The translations under genes and the position numbers were made by a program. The notes beneath the pieces are model-generated. The model was given only the letters and a program-made list of their open reading frames with translations, had not been told where the DNA came from and searched no databases. This document shows, piece by piece, positions 1 through 5,755 of a stretch of 6,336 bases of DNA. Position 1 is the first letter of the stretch, and every line of letters starts with the position of its first letter. This DNA comes from an uncultured Oscillibacter sp. (GTDB lineage Bacteria > Bacillota > Clostridia > Oscillospirales > Oscillospiraceae), in the NCBI RefSeq assembly GCF_900544955.1, contig NZ_UQXD01000068.1, positions 1-6,336 of the forward strand, given 5' to 3'.

Positions 1-2020
1 CCGGCCCGCCGGCGGCCAGCAGCCCGCCACCCGGGTTCCCCAGAAGAAGATCGTGGACACCCGGAAGGGCGGCGACGTGAACCTGGCCAAGTACGACGAG
101 CGGCTGGAGACCCTGGCGCCCCAGCAGGCGGCCCGCCTGCCTCAGCAGCAGGGCAAGCAGAAATTCCGCAACAACAACCAGCGCCGGGGCGGCATGACCT
201 TCTCCAACAAGCGCCGCCAGGACGAGGCGGAGAAGATGCGCCGCCTGCAGATGGAGATCGCCAAGAAGACCCCTCTGAAGGTGCTGATTCCCGACGAGAT
301 CAGCGTGGGCGAGCTGGCCAGCCGCATGAAGAAAACCGGCGCCGAGGTGGTCAAGTGCCTGATGAAAAACGGCATCATGGCTTCCCTCAGCCAGATCATC
401 GACTTCGAAACCGCCGCCATCATCGCCGAGGAGATGGGCTGCAAGGTGGAGAAGGAAGTGGTGGTCACCATCGAGGAGCGGCTGATCGACGACCACGAGG
501 ACCGGCCGGAGGACCTGATTCCCCGGGCGCCGGTGGTGGTGGTCATGGGCCACGTGGACCACGGCAAGACCTCCCTGCTGGACACCATCCGCAACACCTC
601 CGTGGCCTCCGGCGAGGCCGGCGGCATCACCCAGCACATCGGCGCCTATCAGGTGCAGGTGAAGGGCAAGCCCATCACCTTCCTGGACACGCCGGGCCAT
701 GAGGCCTTCACCTCCATGCGCGCCCGGGGCGCCATGATTACGGACATCGCCATTTTGATGGTGGCGGCGGACGACGGCATCATGCCCCAGACCATCGAGT
801 CCATCAACCACGCCAAGGCGGCCAACATCCCCATCATCGTGGCCGTCAACAAGATCGACAAGGAAAACGCCAACCCGGACAAGGTGATGCAGCAGCTGAC
901 GGAACACGGCCTGGTGCCCGAGGACTGGGGCGGCGAGACCATCTGCTGCAAAATCTCCGCCAAGAAGAACATCGGCATCGACAACCTGCTGGAGATGGTG
1001 ATCCTCACCGCCGAGATGGAGGAGCTGAAGGCCAACCCCAACCGCTCCGGCCAGGGCACCGTCATCGAGGCCCGGCTGGACAAGGGCCGGGGCCCCGTGG
1101 CCACGCTGCTGGTGCAGAACGGCACCCTGAAGCAGGGCGACATCATCATCGCCGGCACCGCCGTGGGCCGGGTGCGCACCATGACCGACTACAAGGGCAA
1201 CCGCCTCGCCGAGGCCGGTCCCTCCGTCCCTGTGGAGATCGCGGGCCTCTCCGAGGCCCCCTCCGCCGGCAGCCCCTTCTTCGCCGTGGCCGACGAGCGC
1301 ATGGCCCGGGAGCTGGTAGAGCAGCGGAAGGCCGAGGAGAAGGCCAAGGCCGCCGGCCCCGTCCAGAAGGTCTCCCTGGAGAATTTGTTCGACCAGATTC
1401 AGGCCGGTGAGCGCAAGGAGCTGGCCCTGATCGTCAAGGCCGACGTCCAGGGCAGCGTGGAGGCCGTGAAGGCCTCCCTGGAGAAGCTCTCCAACGACGA
1501 GGTGAACGTGCGGGTGATCCACGGCGGCGTGGGCGCCATCAACGAGTCCGACGTCATGCTGGCCGCCTCCTCCAACGCCATCATCGTGGGCTTCAACGTC
1601 CGCCCCGATGCCGCCGCCCGGGACGGCGCGTTGCGCCAGAACGTGGATATGCGGATGTACCGCGTCATCTACGACTGCATCGACGAGATCGAGGCCGCCA
1701 TGAAGGGCATGCTGGCCCCCAAGTTCCGGGAAGTGGTGCTGGGCCATGCGGAGGTCCGCCTGACCTACAAGGTCTCCGGCGTGGGCACCGTGGCGGGCTG
1801 CTACGTCCAGGACGGCAAGATCGTCCGGGCCTGCTCCGTGCGGGTGGTCCGGGACGGCGTCGTGATCCACGAGGGCCAGCTGGCCTCCCTGAAGCGGTTT
1901 AAGGACGACGTCAAGGAGGTCGCGGAGAACTACGAGTGCGGCATGACCGTGGAGAAGTTCAACGACCTCAAGGAAGGCGATATCATCGAGGGCTTTACCA
2001 TGGAGGAAATTCCCCAGTAA
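1..2020 (+). CDS. infB: Translation initiation factor IF-2, 5'-truncated (last 672 codons)
   Basis: GTPase that brings fMet-tRNA to the 30S subunit and promotes 50S joining; cytoplasmic. The frame is open from base 2, so the true start lies upstream. The GTG at 53 is internal, since the residues before it (RVPQKKIVDTR) read as normal IF-2 linker. Counting from base 2: Pro/Gln/Arg-rich linker to about residue 88; IF2_N module at about 90-153 (starts TPLKVLIPDEI); G domain with G1 GHVDHGKT at 183-190, G2 GGITQHIGAY (bases 620-649), G3 DTPGHEAF from 229, G4 NKID from 283 and G5 SAK from 319. The beta-barrel domain II starts near 350, domain III (ELALIVKADVQGSVEAV) near 473, and the fMet-tRNA-binding C-terminal domain runs from about 567 to the TAA at 2018-2020. 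All catalytic motifs are intact. nusA and ylxR would be expected upstream. Confidence 0.98.
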   Translation, partial: RPAGGQQPATRVPQKKIVDTRKGGDVNLAKYDERLETLAPQQAARLPQQQGKQKFRNNNQRRGGMTFSNKRRQDEAEKMRRLQMEIAKKTPLKVLIPDEISVGELASRMKKTGAEVVKCLMKNGIMASLSQIIDFETAAIIAEEMGCKVEKEVVVTIEERLIDDHEDRPEDLIPRAPVVVVMGHVDHGKTSLLDTIRNTSVASGEAGGITQHIGAYQVQVKGKPITFLDTPGHEAFTSMRARGAMITDIAILMVAADDGIMPQTIESINHAKAANIPIIVAVNKIDKENANPDKVMQQLTEHGLVPEDWGGETICCKISAKKNIGIDNLLEMVILTAEMEELKANPNRSGQGTVIEARLDKGRGPVATLLVQNGTLKQGDIIIAGTAVGRVRTMTDYKGNRLAEAGPSVPVEIAGLSEAPSAGSPFFAVADERMARELVEQRKAEEKAKAAGPVQKVSLENLFDQIQAGERKELALIVKADVQGSVEAVKASLEKLSNDEVNVRVIHGGVGAINESDVMLAASSNAIIVGFNVRPDAAARDGALRQNVDMRMYRVIYDCIDEIEAAMKGMLAPKFREVVLGHAEVRLTYKVSGVGTVAGCYVQDGKIVRACSVRVVRDGVVIHEGQLASLKRFKDDVKEVAENYECGMTVEKFNDLKEGDIIEGFTMEEIPQ

Positions 2021-2031
2021 TGCAGATACTA

Positions 2032-2068
2032 CAGGGGCGGCGAAATAGTCGCCGCCCCTGCTGCTTTT
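2032..2068 (+). terminator. Terminator-like hairpin after infB
   Basis: Twelve bases after the infB stop, 2032-2043 (CAGGGGCGGCGA) pairs perfectly with 2049-2060 (TCGCCGCCCCTG) around a 5-base loop, AATAG. CTGCTTTT follows, a short and imperfect U-tract. The shape is that of an intrinsic terminator, but the weak U-tract suggests partial read-through. It sits inside what is normally one continuous operon (infB then rbfA), so it may act as an attenuator rather than a full stop. Alternatively it is one more copy of the palindromic repeats that fill this spacer. Confidence 0.55.
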
Positions 2069-2117
2069 GTGCGACCCAGCGGGGATCCATGTCGCTCGCG
2101 GGCGGGGCGAGGAATAT

Positions 2118-2171
2118 CCGCGCATCAGCGCGGGGACGAAGGAAATTCCGCCGTCCCCGCGCCGTGCGCGG
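2118..2171. repeat. Long interrupted palindrome in the infB-rbfA spacer
   Basis: Inner arms 2128-2138 (GCGCGGGGACG) and 2152-2162 pair over 11 bp around a 13-base loop that contains GGAA-A-TTCC. After a small internal loop the structure extends outward by 7 bp: 2118-2124 (CCGCGCA) pairs with 2165-2171 (TGCGCGG). The total is 18 bp. No U-tract follows on either strand, so an intrinsic terminator is unlikely. The inner arms resemble the hairpin at 2032-2060: both begin GGGGC/A and close with CCGC/TCCCC. This suggests a REP-like palindromic repeat family. No coding potential is seen here. Confidence 0.5.
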
Positions 2172-2275
2172 TGAACCCCCCGTCCCCGGCAGGGAGTGCG
2201 GTTTCCCCCGCCCCTGCCCGTAGGGCGGCATTCCCCCGCGCCGGTGCGCAGATGTTCCCCGCCCCGTGGGGGCGG
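2171..2275. repeat. Degenerate C-rich quasi-tandem units before rbfA
   Basis: Four units of roughly 22-29 bases follow one another. They begin near 2171 (GTGAACCCCCCG), 2201 (GTTTCCCCCG), 2229 (CATTCCCCCG) and 2254 (GTTCCCCG), and most continue into a CC..TGC or GGGC motif. The last unit folds into a 7-bp hairpin (2259-2265 with 2269-2275, loop GTG) that ends 10 bases before the rbfA Shine-Dalgarno sequence. The units are too diverged to call true tandem repeats. No promoter-like -35/-10 pair is evident in them. Confidence 0.3.
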
Positions 2276-2284
2276 ACCCACCAA

Positions 2285-2290
2285 AGGAGG
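2285..2290 (+). promoter_or_regulatory. Shine-Dalgarno site that sets the rbfA start
   Basis: AGGAGG, within AAAGGAGGT, lies 7 bases before the ATG at 2298. This near-perfect ribosome binding site decides the start. The same frame is open further upstream to about 2196, but that part lies in the palindromic spacer, has no ribosome binding site and does not look like RbfA. Confidence 0.9.
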
Positions 2291-2297
2291 TATTTCT

Positions 2298-2690
2298 ATG
2301 CCCAGCAATCGTATCGGCCGCATCAATGAGGAAATCCAGCGGGAGCTCAGCGACCAGCTCCGCCGCCTGAAGGACCCCCGGGTGTCCGGCACCGGCATGG
2401 TCTCCATCACCCGGGTGGACACCACCGGCGACCTGCGCTACGCCCGCGTCTATGTCAGCGTGCTGGACAAGTCCCAGGAAAAGGACGTGCTGAAGGGCCT
2501 GAAGTCCGCCGCCGGATTCCTCCGGCGGGAGCTGGGCCGCACCCTTCAGCTGCGCTATACCCCGGAGCTTCAGTTCATCGGCGACGACTCCATTCAGCAC
2601 GGCGCCCACATTCTGGAGGTGCTGCGCCAGGTGGAGCGGGAGGACGAGACCCGGGGCGGTCCCGGCGAAACGGAGGAGGGCCCATGCTGA
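2298..2690 (+). CDS. rbfA: 30S ribosome-binding factor RbfA
   Basis: Single-domain KH-like protein that binds the immature 30S subunit near the 5' end of 16S rRNA and helps its late maturation, important at low temperature. The product is 130 residues, normal for the family. Family signatures visible are the N-terminal RIGRINEEIQRELSDQL helix, LKDPRV, the strand VSITRVDTTGDLRYARVYVSVL, the helix with AAGFLRRELGRTLQLRYTPEL, and the C-terminal FIGDDSIQHGAHILEVL. The last 15 or so residues are Gly/Glu-rich and probably disordered. Its TGA overlaps the start of the next gene (ATGCTGA), which suggests translational coupling. The gene is separated from infB by an unusually long, palindrome-filled spacer. 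Confidence 0.97.
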   Translation: MPSNRIGRINEEIQRELSDQLRRLKDPRVSGTGMVSITRVDTTGDLRYARVYVSVLDKSQEKDVLKGLKSAAGFLRRELGRTLQLRYTPELQFIGDDSIQHGAHILEVLRQVEREDETRGGPGETEEGPC

Positions 2691-3640
2691 GCGTATCGGA
2701 GAGCGCCGCCCTGCTGCAGGGCCTGGACCAGGTGCTCCTTCTCACCCACGTCCGTCCCGACGGGGACACCGTGGGCTGCGCCGCCGCCCTGTGCGCCGGC
2801 CTGCGCCGCCTGGGCAAGACGGCCTACCTGCTGCCGAACCCGGGCCTGACGGACACCACCGCCCCCTATTTCAACCCCTTCATCGCCCCGCCGGACTTCC
2901 GGCCGGAGGCGGTGGTCTCCACGGACATCGCCACCACCGCCCTCCTCCCCGAAAACGCCCGGCCCTACGCAGACCGGGTGGACCTGGCCATCGACCACCA
3001 CCCCTCCTTCGAGCGCTTTGGCCGGGCCAATATCCTCCGGCCGGAGGCGGGGGCCTGCGGCGAGCTGGTCTACGACATTCTGGCGGCCCTGGGGCCGGTG
3101 ACGGCGGATTTGGCCCTGCCCCTCTACGTGGCGGTGTCCACGGACACCGGCTGCTTCTCCTACGCCAACACCACCGCCTACACCCACGCCGTGGCGGCGG
3201 CGCTGATCCGCACCGGCATCGACTACAAGACCGTCAACAAGGTGTTCTTCCGCACCAAAACCCGGAAGCGGATGCAGCTGGAGGGCGCCATGCTCAGCGC
3301 CTGCGAGTTCTACGACCATGACCGAGTGGCGGTGCTGTCCGTCCCCCTCGCGTTGATGGAGCGCTTTCACGCCACGGAGAGCGACGCCGAGGAGCTCTCC
3401 TCCCTGGGCGGCCAGATCCAGGGCGTGGACTGCGCTGTGACCATGCGGGAGCTGCGGCCCGACGTGTGGAAGCTGTCCCTGCGCACCGGGCGGCGGGTGA
3501 ACGCCACGGAGGTCTGCGCCCTCCTGGGGGGCGGCGGCCACGCCGCCGCCGCGGGCTGCACCATCGAGGCCCCCTGGGCGGAGGCCAAGGCCCAAATTCT
3601 GGCGGCCATCGGCCAAATGGTGCCGGACTGCGCCCTCTGA
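2684..3640 (+). CDS. nrnA: DHH/DHHA1 phosphoesterase, NrnA-type oligoribonuclease / pAp phosphatase
   Basis: Predicted Mn-dependent phosphoesterase that, in characterised relatives, degrades nanoRNA and/or dephosphorylates pAp or cyclic dinucleotide products. The 318 residues match the family's usual length. N-terminal DHH domain: HVRPDGDTVG with H22, D26 and D28; STD with D81; IDHHPS with D104, H105 and H106; and STDTG with D154. Together these give the full metal-binding set. The C-terminal DHHA1 domain ends with the substrate-binding GGGGHAAAAG at about 282-291. The start overlaps the rbfA stop and is preceded by GGAGGAGG at 2672-2679. The position between rbfA and truB is typical of Firmicutes. 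The fold and family are clear; the exact substrate (nanoRNA, pAp or pGpG) cannot be read from the sequence. Confidence 0.93.
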   Translation: MLSVSESAALLQGLDQVLLLTHVRPDGDTVGCAAALCAGLRRLGKTAYLLPNPGLTDTTAPYFNPFIAPPDFRPEAVVSTDIATTALLPENARPYADRVDLAIDHHPSFERFGRANILRPEAGACGELVYDILAALGPVTADLALPLYVAVSTDTGCFSYANTTAYTHAVAAALIRTGIDYKTVNKVFFRTKTRKRMQLEGAMLSACEFYDHDRVAVLSVPLALMERFHATESDAEELSSLGGQIQGVDCAVTMRELRPDVWKLSLRTGRRVNATEVCALLGGGGHAAAAGCTIEAPWAEAKAQILAAIGQMVPDCAL

Positions 3641-3680
3641 GGGCGGTCCCCCTCCGAAACTGAGACAAGGAGCCACGCTC

Positions 3681-4547
3681 ATGCCCAATGGAATTGTAAT
3701 CATTGACAAGCCCGCCGGCTGGACCAGTATGGATGTGTGCGCCAAGGTGCGGGGCATCCTGCGGGAGAAGCGGGTGGGCCACGGCGGCACCCTGGACCCC
3801 ATGGCCACCGGCGTGCTGCCGGTGTTTGTGGGCCAGGCCACCCGGGCCGTGGAATTTGCGGAAAACGGCCGGAAGGAGTACGTGGCGGGATTGCGGCTGG
3901 GCCAGGTGACCAACACCCAGGACATCACCGGGGAGATTCTGGAGACCCGCCCGGCGGCGGTCTCCCCCGCCCAGCTGGAGGCCGTCATGGCCCGCTTCCT
4001 GGGCGATATCCAGCAGGTGCCCCCCATGTACTCCGCCGTCAAAATCCAGGGTCGGAAGCTCTACGAGCTGGCCCGGCGGGGCCAGGAGGTGGCCCGTCCC
4101 CCCCGGCCCGTCACCATCTACGAGCTGGAGCTGCTGGAGCAGGAGAGCGGGACGGACTACCGCTTCCGCTGCGTGTGCTCCAAGGGCACCTACATCCGCA
4201 CCCTCTGCCACGACATGGGCCAGGCGCTGGGCTGCGGCGGCACGCTGTACAGCCTCCGCCGCACCATGGCGGCGGGGTTCACCCTGGATCAGGCCGTCAC
4301 CCTCCAGGACGTGCAGGACCGGGGGGCGGAGCTGCTCCGCCCGGCCGACAGCCTCTTTCAATCCCACCCCCGCCTGACCCTCTCCGCGGAGCGGCAGGAA
4401 AAGCGGGTCCGCTGCGGAAACCCCATCCAGGCGCCGGATCTGGCCGACGGCCTCTACCGCGTCTACGGCCGGGACGGGACCTTTTTGTGCCTGTCCCGGG
4501 CCCAGGGCGGCACCCTCACATCCATCAAGAATTTCTTTGGAGCGTAA
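3681..4547 (+). CDS. truB: tRNA pseudouridine(55) synthase TruB
   Basis: Isomerises U55 in the T-loop of tRNAs to pseudouridine. The product is 288 residues, usual for Gram-positive TruB. It starts with GIVIIDKPAGWTS. The catalytic motif GHGGTLDPMATGVLPV places the nucleophile Asp at residue 39. Further family blocks are QVPPMYSAVKIQGRKLYELAR and CSKGTYIRTLCHDMG. The C-terminal part (about 235-288, GNPIQAPDL to the end) is the short RNA-binding TruB C-terminal domain. The start ATG has AAGGAG at 3667-3672, 8 bases upstream. It follows nrnA by 40 bases and precedes ribF by 4, consistent with cotranscription. Confidence 0.97.
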   Translation: MPNGIVIIDKPAGWTSMDVCAKVRGILREKRVGHGGTLDPMATGVLPVFVGQATRAVEFAENGRKEYVAGLRLGQVTNTQDITGEILETRPAAVSPAQLEAVMARFLGDIQQVPPMYSAVKIQGRKLYELARRGQEVARPPRPVTIYELELLEQESGTDYRFRCVCSKGTYIRTLCHDMGQALGCGGTLYSLRRTMAAGFTLDQAVTLQDVQDRGAELLRPADSLFQSHPRLTLSAERQEKRVRCGNPIQAPDLADGLYRVYGRDGTFLCLSRAQGGTLTSIKNFFGA

Positions 4548-4551
4548 CAGT

Positions 4552-5460
4552 ATGTCCATGAAGGAAAAAGTCATCGCCCTGGGCTTCTTTGACGGGGTCC
4601 ACCTGGGCCACGCCGCCCTGCTGCGGCGAACCGCGGAGGAGGCCGCCGCCCGGGGCGTCACCCCGGCGGTCTTCACCTTTGACCGCCCGCCCAAGGAGGT
4701 GGTCACCGGCGTCCCCTGCCCCCTCATCAACTCCCCGGAGGACCGGCGGGACCTGGTGCGCCGCCTGTACGGCATCAAGGAGGTCATCATGGTCCCCTTC
4801 GACCAGGAGATGATGACCACCTCCTGGCAGGATTTCGTCACGGAGATTCTGGTGGGCCGGTATCACGCCGTCCACCTGGTGGCGGGCCACGACCACCACT
4901 TCGGCCACAAAAACCAGGGCTCCCCGGAGCTGCTGGCGGAGAAGTGCCGGGAGCTGGGCCTGGGCTGCGACATCATCCCCCAGGTGGAGCTGGGCGGCAT
5001 CACCATCAGCTCCACCTACATCCGCCGCCTGGTGGAGCTGGGGCAGGTGGAGCGGGCCAACCGCTTCCTGGGCCACCCCCACGTCCTGACGGGCACCGTC
5101 CGCCACGGCCGGGGCATCGGCTCCTCCCGCCTCTTCCCCACCGCCAACCTCCGGATTCCCCCCCACGTGCTGGTGCCCAGCCACGGGGTGTATGTCACCC
5201 GGGCCACCCTGGCGGACGGCGCGTCCTACGCCGCCGTCACCAACGTGGGCACCCGCCCCACTGTGAACAACGGCACCGACGTCACCGTGGAGGCCTGCCT
5301 GCTGGACTTCCAGGAGGACCTGTACGGCCAGACGCTGCGGCTGGAGTTCTTCCGCCACCTCCGGGACGAGGTCCGCTTCGACTCCCTGGATGCCCTGAAG
5401 GCCCAGATCGCCGCCGACGCGGAGAGCACCCGCCGCTACTTCCAGGACACCCCCCTGTGA
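4552..5460 (+). CDS. ribF: Bifunctional riboflavin kinase / FAD synthetase RibF
   Basis: Phosphorylates riboflavin to FMN and adenylylates FMN to FAD. The product is 302 residues, normal for RibF. The N-terminal FAD synthetase (nucleotidyltransferase) domain shows ALGFFDGVHLGHAALL, with the HxGH-type ATP site, the block VFTFDRPPKEV (commonly FDPHP), the flavin-site block AGHDHHFG, and ISSTYIRRLVELGQVE. The C-terminal riboflavin kinase domain begins near TGTVRHGRGIGSSRLF and carries PTANL, GVYVTRATL, NVGTRPTVNNG and the terminal LDALKAQIAADAESTRRYF helix. I chose ATG 4552 because TGGAG at 4538-4542 is 9 bases upstream. A TTG at 4537 is in frame but overlaps truB, and ATG 4558 is a possible alternative. 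It is the last gene of the operon here. rpsO, often next in Firmicutes, is absent. Confidence 0.96.
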   Translation: MSMKEKVIALGFFDGVHLGHAALLRRTAEEAAARGVTPAVFTFDRPPKEVVTGVPCPLINSPEDRRDLVRRLYGIKEVIMVPFDQEMMTTSWQDFVTEILVGRYHAVHLVAGHDHHFGHKNQGSPELLAEKCRELGLGCDIIPQVELGGITISSTYIRRLVELGQVERANRFLGHPHVLTGTVRHGRGIGSSRLFPTANLRIPPHVLVPSHGVYVTRATLADGASYAAVTNVGTRPTVNNGTDVTVEACLLDFQEDLYGQTLRLEFFRHLRDEVRFDSLDALKAQIAADAESTRRYFQDTPL

Positions 5461-5462
5461 GA

Positions 5463-5493
5463 CAAGCCCCCCGGCCAGTGGCCGGGGGGCTTG
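5463..5493. terminator. 14-bp GC-rich hairpin just after ribF
   Basis: Two bases past the ribF stop, 5463-5476 (CAAGCCCCCCGGCC) pairs perfectly with 5480-5493 (GGCCGGGGGGCTTG) around the 3-base loop AGT. By position it is the likely end of the ribF operon, but CGGCTGCC follows instead of a U-tract, and none is present on the other strand. It may work as a 3'-end stabiliser or an inefficient terminator. A near-identical hairpin lies at 5678-5708. Confidence 0.5.
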
Positions 5494-5494
5494 C

Positions 5495-5522
5495 GGCTGC
5501 CGGGCATGTGGCTGCGGCATGT
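5495..5522. repeat. Two-copy short direct repeat
   Basis: GGCTGCCGGGCATGT at 5495-5509 is followed directly by GGCTGCGGCATGT at 5510-5522. The copies differ only by two extra bases in the first. The repeat is short and may be a slippage product. It lies between the ribF hairpin and the structured stretch that follows. Confidence 0.4.
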
Positions 5523-5543
5523 TTTCGAGAACCCTGCGTCCCG

Positions 5544-5668
5544 GTGCGCCAAAGGCGCACGTTCGCACACTTGCAGGCCGAAAGGGTGTGCCGCCGCGTA
5601 CACGCCGCGGCGGCACAGGTGCTCCTTGTCGTCCGCCGCTCCGGCGGCAATCCTCTGCAAGGCTTTTT
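5544..5668 (+). other. Candidate structured RNA or palindromic repeat element (convergent intergenic)
   Basis: Four stems can be drawn. One is GTGCGCC/GGCGCAC (5544-5550 with 5554-5560, loop AAA). A closing stem CTTGCAG/CTGCAAG pairs 5570-5576 with 5655-5661. Inside it are a 12-bp hairpin (5587-5598 with 5606-5617) and CCGCCG-CTC-CGGCGG (5633-5647). GCTTTTT follows the closing stem at 5662-5668, so on the plus strand the layout resembles a branched RNA with a terminator-like U-run. A competing stem, GCACAC/GTGTGC (5565-5570 with 5586-5591), would disrupt the closing stem and the large hairpin. No known riboswitch or ncRNA class is recognised. It may be a dispersed repeat rather than an expressed RNA. 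Confidence 0.3.
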
Positions 5669-5677
5669 CGATAGGCG

Positions 5678-5708
5678 GAAGTCCCCCGGCCGGTGGCCGG
5701 GGGACTTC
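5678..5708. repeat. Second copy of the AAG(C/T)CCCCCGGCC hairpin
   Basis: Arms 5678-5691 (GAAGTCCCCCGGCC) and 5695-5708 pair perfectly over 14 bp around the loop GGT. Over 29 aligned bases it differs from the hairpin at 5463-5493 at three sites. Two of these are the partners of one base pair (C-G there, T-A here), so pairing is kept; the third is in the loop. It may be a terminator for either convergent transcript, but neither side has a U-tract. It is most simply a repeat-family member. Confidence 0.5.
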
Positions 5709-5720
5709 TCCAGTTTCCGG

Positions 5721-5748
5721 GCGGAGGGGGACCGCGGTCCCCCTCCGC
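5721..5748 (-). terminator. Perfect 28-base palindrome after the small minus-strand gene
   Basis: GCGGAGGGGGACCG at 5721-5734 is followed immediately by its exact reverse complement to 5748, giving a 12-bp stem with a CGCG loop. It begins 7 bases beyond the stop of the minus-strand ORF, the usual place for a terminator. The downstream sequence on that strand (CCGGAAACTGG) has no U-tract, so termination is inferred from position and stem strength only. Confidence 0.45.
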
Positions 5749-5755
5749 TTCGCCG

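Noticed and set aside
2171..2275. CRISPR-like array
   Set aside because: Units are too diverged and contiguous, with no distinct spacers and no cas genes nearby.
2196..2297. Upstream extension of the rbfA frame
   Set aside because: No ribosome binding site, runs through C-rich repeats and has no RbfA similarity; ATG 2298 has a near-perfect AGGAGG.
1995..2609. 204-codon minus-strand frame over the infB-rbfA spacer
   Set aside because: Overlaps rbfA antisense; its central part simply translates the inverted repeats.
3777..3803. GHGGTLDP in TruB instead of the more familiar GHTGTLDP
   Set aside because: That position varies in the family and the catalytic Asp39 and flanking residues are intact.
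4537..4551. TTG start for ribF at 4537
   Set aside because: It overlaps truB and would add five residues before the conserved start region; ATG 4552 has a better placed TGGAG.
2594..4841. Long overlapping minus-strand open frames (482 and 515 codons) opposite nrnA, truB and ribF
   Set aside because: These are GC-rich shadow frames: repetitive Gly/Ala/Arg/Pro/His composition, no recognisable domains, and fully antisense to genes with clear family motifs.
4525..5616. 363-codon minus-strand open frame opposite ribF
   Set aside because: Antisense to a confidently identified gene, with low-complexity Gly/Val/Ala/His composition and no ribosome binding site or domain.
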